DNA of 52,574 bases from Actinomycetota bacterium (GCA_009702755.1 WLHL01000009.1:1-52574); one strand, 5' to 3'. Counted from the stretch's first letter, positions 31,727 to 39,974 are shown. A program made the numbers and translations. The notes: generated by a model from the letters alone, not told the origin.

Positions 31727-32845
31727 ATGATCACATCGTTTGACGACTATCCGATCCATCAGACCTCGGAACCAATTGCTCACCCAGAAAGTGGTGACCC
31801 TGGGCATTATGACCGCTACTTCTTTAATGGATACAGCAAAGACGGATCACTTTTCTTCGCAGTCGCTATGGGGTTGTACCCGAATCGACATGTCATGGAT
31901 GCATCCTTCAGTGTCGTAGTCAATGGCGAACAGATCAGCGCACATGCCTCAGCCAAGGCTCCTCATGACCGTTTGCAATGCAACCAAGTCGGCCCCATTG
32001 GCATCGAGATCATCACTCCAATGAAGGAACATCGCATCAGTGTGGATACTCCTGAACATGGTTTACGAGCAGAGTTGACATTCACTGCAACGTCGCTTCC
32101 CTACGAGGAACCACCATTCATGGTGCGAGCAGGTAACCGCGTCACGATGCGCTACACACGGTTGACGCAACTAGGAAAGTGGAACGGCTGGCTGGAAGTT
32201 GACGGGGTGCGACACGAAGTCAATGAGTCGATCTTTGTAGGGTCGCGAGACCGTTCATGGGGTATTCGAGGTGTCGGAGAACGAGTGCAACTTGGTGCAC
32301 CTGTGACTCATATGCCGCAGTTCTTTTGGCTGTGGGCCCCGGTTTGCTTCGACGGGTTTGGAACCTTGTTTGACGTCAACGAGTACGCAGACGGTGAAAG
32401 ATGGCATGAATCCGGCGTCATGCTCGTCGGAGATGACACGATTCAGCACTCACACAATGTTGCGTACGACTATCACTGGGAGCCCGCCACTCGCCGTGCC
32501 GAATCCTTCGAACTGCGTTACACATTTGGCAAGTCCACTGCACATCTCTTATTCGAGCCGATTACTCACTTTCAAATGCTGGGTCTGGGCTATCTGCACC
32601 CTGAGTGGGGTCACGGGTTTTGGAAGGGTGACCTTGCGATAGGTGGCGAACGCTTCCCCGTCCCCGTTGCAGATCCGATGCAAATGCATCATCTGCACAC
32701 ACAAACTCTCAGCAATGTCACAATGACGATGTCGACCGGAGAAATTCATCGCGGCATAGGCATTCTCGAGACGCTTGTCCTTGGCGCCCACGTTCCGAGT
32801 GGCTTCACGGGCATGAGTGACGGTTTCAGCGCTATTTCCTCATAG
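31727..32845 (+). CDS. Lipocalin-like (CrtC/AttH-type) beta-sandwich protein of unknown function
   Basis: 372 residues, no signal peptide. Motifs such as HYDRYFFNGYSKDGSLFFAVAMGLYPNRHVMDASFSV, GSRDRSWGIRG and HPEWGHGFWKGDL recur in actinobacterial proteins that I associate with tandem AttH/CrtC-like lipocalin domains, some encoded near terpenoid or steroid genes. Binding or modification of a lipophilic molecule is plausible; no catalytic residue can be named. ATG 31727 is preferred to ATG 31709 because the -10 box falls between them. Confidence 0.75.
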   Translation: MITSFDDYPIHQTSEPIAHPESGDPGHYDRYFFNGYSKDGSLFFAVAMGLYPNRHVMDASFSVVVNGEQISAHASAKAPHDRLQCNQVGPIGIEIITPMKEHRISVDTPEHGLRAELTFTATSLPYEEPPFMVRAGNRVTMRYTRLTQLGKWNGWLEVDGVRHEVNESIFVGSRDRSWGIRGVGERVQLGAPVTHMPQFFWLWAPVCFDGFGTLFDVNEYADGERWHESGVMLVGDDTIQHSHNVAYDYHWEPATRRAESFELRYTFGKSTAHLLFEPITHFQMLGLGYLHPEWGHGFWKGDLAIGGERFPVPVADPMQMHHLHTQTLSNVTMTMSTGEIHRGIGILETLVLGAHVPSGFTGMSDGFSAISS

Positions 32846-33076
32846 CCCCCAGCCAGTAGCGCCGAAACAATCGGCCTCATCGCGCCATTCTGGCTCCTTT
32901 CAAGAGCCTCATTTTGCGCACCCATGGCCCATGCCATGTGTTTGTTCATCACTTTTTGTGACCGACTGACCACTTAGACCACTCTCTGTGGTCACCGAAA
33001 CATTTTCCGTGAGAAATCTCTCAAGTTCTGCTCATACCTGCCGATCCCTATTGCGGATCAACAAGGGAGCAGACAG
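32846..33076 (+). promoter_or_regulatory. 231-base intergenic region: terminator-like hairpin, nested inverted repeats, Shine-Dalgarno for M23 gene
   Basis: GGCTC (32892-32896) pairs with GAGCC (32904-32908) and is followed by TCATTTTG, a weak terminator for the upstream gene. Nested inverted repeats follow: GACCAC/GTGGTC (32977-32982/32988-32993), with an alternative TGACCAC (32967-32973)/GTGGTCA (32988-32994) and an outer GTGACC (32958-32963)/GGTCAC (32990-32995). Near the gene, AAGGGAG (33063-33069) is a strong Shine-Dalgarno 7 bases before the ATG. No TAnnnT box lies next to the start, so this gene has a leader. I do not recognise a known riboswitch. Confidence 0.5.
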
Positions 33077-34483
33077 ATGTCTCAGAACCGCACAAGCACA
33101 ATCAGCCGAATCATCCTTGCAGGAGCAGTTGCAAGCCTTGCATTCGTAGTGGCACCCGGAGCAGTACACGCTTCGACAGGAAAGACCGTTGCAGTAGTTG
33201 TCGCAACAAAGACCGCTCCTGGCCAGCCAAAGTTCGGCGAATCAGGTCCTGCTGTCGTTGCTCTTCAAACAGCAATCATGCGCAATGGTTTCTCACTGAC
33301 AGGCGGAGCTTCTGGAAAGTTCGATAAGCGCACCCGTCTCGTTCTTCGCAATTTCCAGAAAGTTGTCGGATTGAAGGTGACTGGCAAGGTCGACGCCGCT
33401 ACCGCTGCGGTGTTGAAGCTCAACGTTGCAACCACAACAGTTGCACCAGCCACCACTGCTGCCCCTGCAACGACCGCTGCACCAGCCACCACAGTTGCAC
33501 CAGCACCAACAGTGGCACCAGTCGCATATGCACTGAACCCCGCAGCGCTTCCCATCCGCGGAAATCGCGGTGAAGCAGTTCTCGCTCTCCAAAAGGCACT
33601 CGTCACGGCAGGACTTCAGGTCAGGGGCGGCGTTGATGGCATCTTTGGTTCCGGAACAACACAAACTCTTGCTACGTTCCAGTCGACAAAGGGTCTCCCT
33701 GCTACAGGTCTTCTTGACGCAAACACAGCAGCAGCACTTGGCCTCATTGCGCCCACCACCACAGTTGCACCAGCACCAACAGTGGCACCAGCTGTACAAG
33801 CTGCTTCCGTCACAGTGACAACCTTGCCTTCACGCGGCGCGCGAAGCAATGACGTTGTGATCATTCAGAATGCACTCATCACCGCAGGGATTGCAGTGAA
33901 GGGTGGAGCTGACGGTGTCTTTGGTGGTGCAACCACCGTTGCAATTCAGAAGTTTCAGACAGCAAATGGTTTGCCATCAAATGGAAAGCTCGACACACGG
34001 ACAGCAATCAAGCTTGGCGTCATGGCCGCACCTGCAATTCAGCTTGATGTGTTCCCCATGCAAGGTCCTTGTTCATTCACCAACACATGGCATGCTCCTC
34101 GCGGTGGCGGTCGTCTCCACGTGGGCGTCGACATCATTGCCAAAGAAGGAAACCTTTTGTACGCAGTTGCCGACGGAACAATCACCAAGATCTACAACGC
34201 AGCAAATGACAAGCTTGCAGGAAACGGAATTCGTCTGACAAAGGCTGATGGAACGTACTTCTTCTATGGCCACATGCTTCGTCTTGCAGATGGCATCACC
34301 ATCGGCACCCAGGTCAAAGCAGGTCAAGTCGTTGGATACAACGGCAAGACCGGCGGAACCAACACCCCACACCTCCACTTTGAAATTCACCCATTCGGCG
34401 GCGCTGCAATTGATCCAACAGCAGCAGTTGACGCAGTGAATGCATGTGGAGTGACCACACCACTTCCAGTACCTGCGGCATAA
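33077..34483 (+). CDS. Secreted M23 endopeptidase with three peptidoglycan-binding domains
   Basis: Predicted cell-wall hydrolase of 468 residues. Signal peptide 1-32 (positive N terminus, ILAGAVASLAFVVAPG, cleavage after VHA). PG_binding_1 domains at about 52-116, 158-223 and 250-314. Thr/Val/Ala/Pro linkers at 118-148 and 226-238. M23 domain at about 328-445 with zinc ligands H348 and D352 (HVGVD) and H434, plus catalytic H399 and H432 (YGH, HLHFEIH). All metal and catalytic residues are present, so it should be active. Three binding repeats are more than usual. It has a Shine-Dalgarno and long leader, and is followed by two hairpin terminators. Confidence 0.93.
   Translation: MSQNRTSTISRIILAGAVASLAFVVAPGAVHASTGKTVAVVVATKTAPGQPKFGESGPAVVALQTAIMRNGFSLTGGASGKFDKRTRLVLRNFQKVVGLKVTGKVDAATAAVLKLNVATTTVAPATTAAPATTAAPATTVAPAPTVAPVAYALNPAALPIRGNRGEAVLALQKALVTAGLQVRGGVDGIFGSGTTQTLATFQSTKGLPATGLLDANTAAALGLIAPTTTVAPAPTVAPAVQAASVTVTTLPSRGARSNDVVIIQNALITAGIAVKGGADGVFGGATTVAIQKFQTANGLPSNGKLDTRTAIKLGVMAAPAIQLDVFPMQGPCSFTNTWHAPRGGGRLHVGVDIIAKEGNLLYAVADGTITKIYNAANDKLAGNGIRLTKADGTYFFYGHMLRLADGITIGTQVKAGQVVGYNGKTGGTNTPHLHFEIHPFGGAAIDPTAAVDAVNACGVTTPLPVPAA
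33486..33791 (+). repeat. 36-base exact direct repeat encoding the TTVAPAPTVAP linker (33486-33521 and 33756-33791)
   Basis: The same 36 bases occur at 33486-33521 and 33756-33791, both encoding the Thr-Val-Ala-Pro linker before a peptidoglycan-binding domain. The 270-base offset is an exact multiple of 3, so recombination between copies would delete or duplicate one binding domain in frame. Confidence 0.85.
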
Positions 34484-34491
34484 AGCACATA

Positions 34492-34511
34492 CAGCCCTCA
34501 AAAAAGGGCTG
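34492..34511. terminator. Hairpin terminator after M23 gene
   Basis: CAGCCCT (34492-34498) pairs with AGGGCTG (34505-34511) around a CAAAAA loop, 9 bases after the stop codon. The tail on the plus strand is A-rich rather than T-rich; read from the minus strand it is a weak intrinsic terminator. Confidence 0.55.
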
Positions 34512-34523
34512 GCAAAATAATCT

Positions 34524-34559
34524 CTTTCGGCCGCCACACGATCCAGTGGCGGCCGAAAG
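34524..34559. terminator. Strong bidirectional terminator between convergent genes
   Basis: A perfect 14-bp stem: CTTTCGGCCGCCAC (34524-34537) and GTGGCGGCCGAAAG (34546-34559), with an 8-base loop. It is followed by TTGTTTA on the plus strand and by AGATTATTTTG on the minus strand. Lying 4 bases from the methyltransferase stop, it should terminate both convergent transcripts. Confidence 0.85.
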
Positions 34560-34563
34560 TTGT

Positions 34564-35655
34564 TTATGGACGAACTTCGTAAAAGGCGTTCACCGAGTGC
34601 TCAATCGGCAATTTCTCGAATGAAGTGAATCCTGCATCTCTTGCCATGCGTTGGGCCTTCGAGGAAGATAATCCCAATGTGCCAAGTCCTTCACCATCCG
34701 GCGATGACATTGCAGACGACATGCAACTGAGAACACTCACCCCATAGAGCAATGATGCCATTGGATTCTTGGTGACATTCAGTTCCAGTGAATCGTGAGC
34801 TTTGATGTCGACGAGTAGCCAGGTTCCATCATCTTTCAGGGACTGACGAATTGTTCGCATCATCTCTGTTGGATGAGTCATGTCGTGGATGCAATCGAAC
34901 GTGCAAATCAGATCAAACTTTTCACCCGAGGTAATTGCCTCCTCGCGAGGATCAACAAATCGCACATTGGAGAGATCGTCATGCTTCAGTCGTTCGTTAG
35001 CTCGCTCCAGGGCATGAACCGAGATGTCGTAGCCAACAAATTGGCTATGCGGGAAAGTGCGACCAAGAAGGAGAGATAGACCGCCCGCGCCGCAACCAAT
35101 ATCAGCAACACGTGCGCCCGCCTCCAACTTTTCCTGGACACCCGATAGCGCAGGGACTACGTACGGGATGAGAAAGTTCTGGTTCCACGGTTCAAAACTC
35201 TTCTCAATACCCACGGCACCTTCAGGGCCGTGAGAGTCATAGTCGTGTCCGAGCCCTGTGCGGAAAGACTCCGGCATGTAGTTGAGTGCTGCCATCGTCT
35301 GCGGCAAGCGGTGAAACATTCCCATTCCGTACGCCGGATGATCTGGTGTTGCGAGCACACACACGGCCTCGGGAGTGAGATAAAAGACAGGATCAACCGC
35401 AGACAAGTCGTGACACGACACGATTCGGGCGGCCACTTGATTGTGAAGCCACTCGCGAACCCACCGCTCATGCAGTCCAAGGTGTCCAGCCAATGAATCA
35501 GAAGTAACACCGTCCGGACGGGTGGCCATTGACTCATATAGACCCAATCGATCGCCCAGGTGGATCATCCCCGACGTAACAGCGCCCTCGAGTTTGCTGA
35601 AAACACCAAACGAGAACATCTTCAGAACATCAGGATCAATTGATTCATTAGCCAT
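34564..35655 (-). CDS. SAM-dependent methyltransferase with N-terminal winged-helix domain
   Basis: 363 residues. The N-terminal 100 residues resemble the dimerisation/winged-helix domain of O-methyltransferase-like proteins (DRLGLYESMATRPDGVTSDSLAGHLGLHERWVREWL). The Rossmann domain carries motif I VADIGCGAGGLSLLL and motif II-like VGYDIS. The domain layout is that of Rv2258c-type actinobacterial methyltransferases with unknown small-molecule substrates. TAGAGT (35667-35662) ends exactly 6 bases before the ATG: leaderless. Confidence 0.9.
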   Translation of the reverse strand: MANESIDPDVLKMFSFGVFSKLEGAVTSGMIHLGDRLGLYESMATRPDGVTSDSLAGHLGLHERWVREWLHNQVAARIVSCHDLSAVDPVFYLTPEAVCVLATPDHPAYGMGMFHRLPQTMAALNYMPESFRTGLGHDYDSHGPEGAVGIEKSFEPWNQNFLIPYVVPALSGVQEKLEAGARVADIGCGAGGLSLLLGRTFPHSQFVGYDISVHALERANERLKHDDLSNVRFVDPREEAITSGEKFDLICTFDCIHDMTHPTEMMRTIRQSLKDDGTWLLVDIKAHDSLELNVTKNPMASLLYGVSVLSCMSSAMSSPDGEGLGTLGLSSSKAQRMARDAGFTSFEKLPIEHSVNAFYEVRP

Positions 35656-35661
35656 GAGTTG

Positions 35662-35667
35662 ACTCTA
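35662..35667 (-). promoter_or_regulatory. Leaderless -10 box of methyltransferase
   Basis: TAGAGT on the minus strand, 6 bases before the ATG at 35655, in the 41-base gap after the phosphatase gene. Confidence 0.5.
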
Positions 35668-35696
35668 GAACCAATGACAATCGAGATCTGAGTTGG

Positions 35697-36383
35697 TCAG
35701 TAAGTTCTCATGCCGGGTTCTAGGTGGTGATTCCCAGACAGTTGTGTGAGTCCGAAAGTAATACCATCGGCAAGTTTCAGCGTCGAAATGCGGTTGATCG
35801 TGGCGTGCCCGATAACGAGACGTTCCCATTCCCATGGAGTAACAGGGAAACCGAGCATGTGACACAACGACACACTTCCCGTACCGGCATGGCAGATCAG
35901 TGCAATTTTTCTGTTGTCATCAAACTGGTCGTTTGTTTCCCAGACCGGAAGATCAGAACTGGCACGAACAATTCCGCGGGACGCAAGAAACCCGCTGATG
36001 CCATCGTTGATTCTCGCCACAAAATCTGAAACTGCTTCCCCACCTTCAACACCCGACCAACGTTCGTGTGAAGCTTTTGACTTCTCTGCACTCCATGCCG
36101 CTTCCGCCTTCTCCTGAGGCGTCCCATGCCAAATCGGGTTACGTATCTCCTCCAACCAAGGCTCTATCACCAATGGCTTACCCAACACATCGAGAATGGG
36201 TGTTGCTGTTTGGCGCGTACGAAGAAGAGGCGAAACAAGCACCTCATCAAAATGCTCATTAGCGATCTCTTTCGCCACGGCCTCGGCTTGACGGAAGCCA
36301 AGGTCTGTCAGAGGAGGGTTATCAACAGAAAGACCGTCCTTTACCCATTCGGGCTGAGCATGACGAATGATGACTAATTCCAC
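35697..36383 (-). CDS. Histidine phosphatase superfamily protein (228 aa)
   Basis: Begins MELVIIRHAQPEW: the RHA(Q) motif carries the phospho-accepting His. VSPLLRTRQTA follows, a second catalytic His lies in ALICHAGTGS, and a late His in VIGHATINR. Longer insertion (about 75-130) than minimal phosphatases. Substrate unknown. GTG start at 36383, with TAAGTT (36395-36390) exactly 6 bases upstream. Confidence 0.88.
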   Translation of the reverse strand: MELVIIRHAQPEWVKDGLSVDNPPLTDLGFRQAEAVAKEIANEHFDEVLVSPLLRTRQTATPILDVLGKPLVIEPWLEEIRNPIWHGTPQEKAEAAWSAEKSKASHERWSGVEGGEAVSDFVARINDGISGFLASRGIVRASSDLPVWETNDQFDDNRKIALICHAGTGSVSLCHMLGFPVTPWEWERLVIGHATINRISTLKLADGITFGLTQLSGNHHLEPGMRTY

Positions 36384-36389
36384 GACGCC

Positions 36390-36395
36390 AACTTA
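36390..36395 (-). promoter_or_regulatory. Leaderless -10 box of histidine phosphatase
   Basis: TAAGTT on the minus strand ends 6 bases before the GTG at 36383. Confidence 0.45.
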
Positions 36396-36419
36396 GTTCT
36401 GACGAACATCTAAACCGAA

Positions 36420-37154
36420 TTAGTTAGTTGGCACCGTGAAATCAATAGAGCACTGATCAAAGGCTCGCTGGAATTGGCCTTGGTACTGCGCCAGATTTGC
36501 ATTGCTTGAACTGACGTCGACAACTCCTTGCAAAGCGGTTCCCAAACAACTGGTCTGTGCGGGAGAAATTGTGAGGCCGAAGAGAGCAGCAACAGTTGCT
36601 CCAAGGGCATCATCTTGAGAAACTTCGTTAATGGTGTTTGTTGGAGGTTCGGTTTGCAATGGACTCGGAATCGAAGGACCTGGCAACGTTTCAGAAGTTT
36701 GATCAGAATTGGCAATGGTTGAGGGCAAGCCACACTCACCAATCAACAGAGACTCCACTGTGTTGGCTTGAGTTAAAGATTGTGCAGAACCCAACTGCAG
36801 CGCAGCGTCGACCGCCACGGAGTCGGCAATCGCCACAGAGACATCCCAGTCGAGTTTTTCCATAGAACTGATGAAGGAATTGATCTTGACCGCCAAGTCG
36901 GCAGCTTCCTTGCTCTCAGGATGAACAACGGCAACGTGATTCACGCTTGTACGCGCACTAAAAGTCTCATTACGCAAAGTTGCATACTGGTTCTCGGAAA
37001 AATTATCGAGTCCTTGGGAAAACTGCATGGTGAAGCCCGCTACAGAACTGAGATCAGAGCAAATGGACGATTCGGCGGAGCAAGAGACCAGGCTGAATCC
37101 CGCCAATACTGCAACCATCGACAAACGAAGTTGATGACGGACACCGAAGGACAT
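36420..37154 (-). CDS. Putative lipoprotein of unknown function
   Basis: 244 residues with a lipoprotein signal: basic N terminus (RHQLR), hydrophobic LSMVAVLAGFS and lipobox LVSC, giving a lipidated Cys25. The mature part is mostly helical with further Cys (ICS, GECG, TSC, DQCS) that could form disulfides, and a Pro/Ser/Thr-rich linker (LPGPSIPSPLQTEPPT) between two helical halves. No family recognised. AAGAAT lies 5 bases before the ATG, a weak -10. Confidence 0.82.
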   Translation of the reverse strand: MSFGVRHQLRLSMVAVLAGFSLVSCSAESSICSDLSSVAGFTMQFSQGLDNFSENQYATLRNETFSARTSVNHVAVVHPESKEAADLAVKINSFISSMEKLDWDVSVAIADSVAVDAALQLGSAQSLTQANTVESLLIGECGLPSTIANSDQTSETLPGPSIPSPLQTEPPTNTINEVSQDDALGATVAALFGLTISPAQTSCLGTALQGVVDVSSSNANLAQYQGQFQRAFDQCSIDFTVPTN

Positions 37155-37209
37155 GATTCATTCTTACATTCGATCGAAGCCCTGCAGCGCCATAGATGGT
37201 CTAGGTCCG

Positions 37210-37222
37210 TGGCACTGTGCCA
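37210..37222. promoter_or_regulatory. 13-base palindrome in divergent promoter region
   Basis: TGGCAC-T-GTGCCA is a perfect inverted repeat in the 123-base gap between the divergent lipoprotein gene and the gene at 37278. It lies about 55 bases from either start, a position suited to an operator or activator site. Function is inferred only. Confidence 0.4.
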
Positions 37223-37265
37223 TGTGACTGCAGTACTGCGCCCCACCGAGAAGTCCCCCATCTCC

Positions 37266-37271
37266 TAGCCT
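37266..37271 (+). promoter_or_regulatory. Leaderless -10 box
   Basis: TAGCCT ends 6 bases before the GTG at 37278. Confidence 0.5.
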
Positions 37272-37277
37272 GTCGGT

Positions 37278-37793
37278 GTGAATCGTTTAGCCCGGATCGT
37301 CCTAACAGTTGTTTGTACAGGCATCTTTGCCATGTGGGTGTACGCATTTGGCTTCGCATCTCGCGAAAGTTTCAATCGAATTGAAGATGACGCATGGAAA
37401 GCACGTTCGGAAGCTCGTTGCCTGATTGCCGAGAACGAACGCTTTGCGTTGCAGGACCTTGGGAAGATGAATGCCAACGACACGGCCGCGCTTAAGAAGA
37501 AGGCCGACATCGTTGCTACTGCTACCGATTCTCTGGAACGCGCCATCGATGACATTGCGAAGGACAAGCCTGTAGGTCCTAAAGGTCAGGAACTTGTTCC
37601 ACAGTGGATCAGCGACTATCGCATTTACATTCAGAATCGTCGACAGTTTGTTGACAAACTTCGTACCGCTTCGACGAGGCCATTCTTTTCTGAAACAGAA
37701 GTCGAAGGCGTTCCGATCAGCGAACGAATCGGAAAATTTGCTCGAGAAAATGACATGCGTACATGTCAGCCTCCGTTAGACCTGTCGGTCTAG
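37278..37793 (+). CDS. Membrane-anchored protein of unknown function (171 aa)
   Basis: An N-terminal membrane anchor (about 7-26, IVLTVVCTGIFAMWVYAFGF) is followed by a helical extracytoplasmic domain with charged, coiled-coil-like segments and two Cys (ARCLIAE, RTCQPP). No family named. GTG start set by the -10 box 6 bases upstream. The 3' end overlaps the convergent acyltransferase by 4 bases. Confidence 0.75.
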   Translation: MNRLARIVLTVVCTGIFAMWVYAFGFASRESFNRIEDDAWKARSEARCLIAENERFALQDLGKMNANDTAALKKKADIVATATDSLERAIDDIAKDKPVGPKGQELVPQWISDYRIYIQNRRQFVDKLRTASTRPFFSETEVEGVPISERIGKFARENDMRTCQPPLDLSV

Positions 37794-38407
37794 TCAACCT
37801 CAACCCAAGAGCCGTTGATATAGCGCTTGATTACTCGAGCAGGCACTCCAACAGCGACTGAGTAACTCGGAACATCTCGCGTCACCACGGAGTTGGCTCC
37901 AATAACGCAATGCTCACCAATCGTGACGCCCGGAAGAACGACTGATCCATAGCCCAGCCAACTTCCACTACCAATCTTGACTGCCCGTTCTGGCTGTGAT
38001 TGCTTTGAAATGGGCAACGAGACGTCTTCGTATCCATGATTCTGGTCAGTGATGTACACGTTGTGTCCAGTCCACACGTCGTCGCCGATCTCGATGCTGA
38101 AATGACCAACTATTCCGCTGCCTCGACCGATTAAGCACCGGTCACCAATAGTTACGACAGGATTGGTAATGCACTCTTGCCCTGGAACCATTCCAGCCGA
38201 CAAGGAGATATCGGGACCAATCAATGTGTTTTCACCGATGTGGATGTATTGCTCGTTGAAGATCGTCGTGGGCTTCCACATGATGAGGCTTGCCCCTCCA
38301 AACCGGCCGAAACGTTTTCCCCGGGAATTACTTGCGGAGATCGATGCAGCCAATTGAATCCATGAATGGAAACGGACATACAGGTTTCCTACCAGAGAAC
38401 TGAACAC
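37790..38407 (-). CDS. Left-handed beta-helix (hexapeptide repeat) acyltransferase
   Basis: 205 residues with many hexapeptide turns (IGENTLIGPDISLSAG, IGDRCLIGRGSGIVG, IGDDVWTGHNVYITDQNHGYED, IGSGSWLGYGSVVLPGVTIGEHCVIGANSVV) and the C-terminal VPSYSVAVGVPARVIKRY that ends many O-acetyltransferases of the maltose/capsule type. The His in DQNHGYED is the probable catalytic base. Acetylation of a sugar or glycan is likely; acceptor unknown. GTG start with TAGCGT exactly 6 bases upstream. Confidence 0.88.
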   Translation of the reverse strand: MFSSLVGNLYVRFHSWIQLAASISASNSRGKRFGRFGGASLIMWKPTTIFNEQYIHIGENTLIGPDISLSAGMVPGQECITNPVVTIGDRCLIGRGSGIVGHFSIEIGDDVWTGHNVYITDQNHGYEDVSLPISKQSQPERAVKIGSGSWLGYGSVVLPGVTIGEHCVIGANSVVTRDVPSYSVAVGVPARVIKRYINGSWVEVD

Positions 38408-38413
38408 GTCAAC

Positions 38414-38448
38414 ACGCTAGTGAACCCACTCGTCTCTCTGTGTACGGT
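38414..38448. promoter_or_regulatory. Divergent leaderless promoters of acyltransferase (-) and carboxylesterase (+)
   Basis: Minus strand TAGCGT (38419-38414) ends 6 bases before the GTG at 38407. Plus strand TACGGT (38443-38448) ends 6 bases before the ATG at 38455. The two starts are 47 bases apart. Confidence 0.55.
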
Positions 38449-38454
38449 GGGCAG

Positions 38455-39885
38455 ATGAGCACGACCGCAGCGACAACAACTCCAGCAGGGACATTCAATG
38501 GAACCCTGTTAGACAACGGCCAATCCGTTTATCGGGGCATCAAGTTCGCCACAGCGCAACGATGGCAACATCCTGTTGACATTGAGTCCTACGCCTCCCC
38601 TGTCGACGCCTCCGAGCCTGGCTTCATCAGCCCCCAAGTTCCTGGTTTTCTCGAACAAATGCTGGGGACTGACGCTTCTTCAATGTCGGAAGATTGTTTA
38701 CATCTCAATATCTATTGCCCTCAGGGAGCATCGGTGGACAGCAATCTGCCAGTTCTCTTTTGGATTCACGGCGGTGCGTACACGAATGGAGCAGGGTCCA
38801 TCGCGTGGTACGACGGCTCACGTTTGGCATCAAAGGGAACAGTGGTCGTCTCCATCAATTACCGACTCGGACCACTGGGCTTTGCTGGAAGCGAGAACTA
38901 TGGAGTTCTCGACATGCTGTCGGGCCTTCGCTGGGTCAACCGAAACATTGCGTCATTTGGCGGCAATCCAAACAATGTCACCATCTTTGGCGAGTCCGCT
39001 GGAGGATCTGCAGTGGTGTCGTTGATGGCAACCGACGCTGCGAATCAACTCTTTCACAAAGCGTGGTCGATGAGCCCCTCAATTGGCCAATTGCGCGATC
39101 TGCCGCGAGCCAATGAACTTCTCGAGGAGTTTCTCGGCCTCCTTGATGAAAACAGCCTTGCTACTGCTGCACACAAGACAGTTGATGAAGTTCTAGAAGC
39201 AGGCACTAAAGCCGCTGCTTCTCCATCAAAGGGCTTCGACATCTTTGCCCCTACTGCTGGAGGCACCGCAGTGAAGGCTGACCTATTGGCAGCTGCAGCA
39301 CGATGCCCAATTCCCTTTGTTGTTGGCACCAACAAGGATGAGAACAAGTTGTGGTCGGCCTTTGATCAAGATGCGGCATCAGCAGGACAGAGTGAATGGG
39401 AAAAGTTCACGCAACAACAGTTCGGGGATACAGCAGATACAGCCCGTGCCGTATACGAGCGCTATCGGCCAAACGAAGCCGCTCGAGAACTGATTTCCGC
39501 TGTTAACACCGACATTTCATTTAGGCAACGAGCACAAGAATTGTCTGAGCAGCGATGCGTCGAAAACACTCCCACTTGGATGTATTGGTTCACATGGGAG
39601 ACGCCTGCATTCGGAGGAATCCTTGGTAGCTGTCACGCCATCGATATTCCTTTTGCCTTTGACAATCTGGATGCCCCCGGAGCAACGATGCTTCTGGGAG
39701 AAGGCGCTGAACGACAGGCCATTTCCGACCGATTCGCGACTGAGATTGTTCATTTCGCCACTCATGGACACCCCACATGGCAACAGTTCAATGTGGAGAC
39801 GCGCCCCACACTGGAGATCGGTAAAAACACCGAGCTCATCAATGACCCAGAAGCCGAGATTCGCCAACTTTTCAGTCGCAAATAG
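38455..39885 (+). CDS. Type B carboxylesterase
   Basis: 476 residues of the cholinesterase/para-nitrobenzyl-esterase family. Type B signature EDCLHLNIY, oxyanion HGGAY, nucleophile FGESAGGSA, catalytic Glu probably in NKDENKLW and His in GSCHAIDIPFAF. No signal peptide, so it is cytosolic, acting on small esters. ATG at 38455 is chosen over GTG 38440 because the -10 box lies between them. Confidence 0.92.
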   Translation: MSTTAATTTPAGTFNGTLLDNGQSVYRGIKFATAQRWQHPVDIESYASPVDASEPGFISPQVPGFLEQMLGTDASSMSEDCLHLNIYCPQGASVDSNLPVLFWIHGGAYTNGAGSIAWYDGSRLASKGTVVVSINYRLGPLGFAGSENYGVLDMLSGLRWVNRNIASFGGNPNNVTIFGESAGGSAVVSLMATDAANQLFHKAWSMSPSIGQLRDLPRANELLEEFLGLLDENSLATAAHKTVDEVLEAGTKAAASPSKGFDIFAPTAGGTAVKADLLAAAARCPIPFVVGTNKDENKLWSAFDQDAASAGQSEWEKFTQQQFGDTADTARAVYERYRPNEAARELISAVNTDISFRQRAQELSEQRCVENTPTWMYWFTWETPAFGGILGSCHAIDIPFAFDNLDAPGATMLLGEGAERQAISDRFATEIVHFATHGHPTWQQFNVETRPTLEIGKNTELINDPEAEIRQLFSRK

Positions 39886-39921
39886 TTACTGAGGTCACTC
39901 CCAAACACGGCAGATGTTGGA

Positions 39922-39968
39922 GGGTGGAGCCCCACTTCCACCCCTAGCCTTGGAATCTCGCAAAGGGG
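39922..39968 (+). promoter_or_regulatory. panB promoter, upstream hairpin and Shine-Dalgarno
   Basis: GGGTGGA (39922-39928) pairs with TCCACCC (39937-39943). TAGCCT at 39945-39950 is a candidate -10 directly after it, and AAAGGGG (39962-39968) is a strong Shine-Dalgarno 6 bases before the panB ATG. The leader would be about 18 bases. The inverted repeat covers the spacer and -35 region, so it may be an operator, or a remnant terminator of the carboxylesterase gene. Confidence 0.5.
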
Positions 39969-39974
39969 TGCCAT

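Noticed and set aside
32746-32973. 75-codon frame on the minus strand in the gap before the M23 gene
   Set aside because: Overlaps the end of the lipocalin-like gene, has no Shine-Dalgarno or -10 box, and a composition unlike the real small proteins here.
32950-33076. ydaO-type c-di-AMP riboswitch before the M23 gene
   Set aside because: The inverted repeats do not match the consensus as I know it; kept only as an unassigned structured leader.
33293-33799. Very Cys/Trp-rich 168-codon frame opposite the M23 gene
   Set aside because: Cys and Trp runs are the complement of the Thr/Ala/Pro linker codons; no start context.
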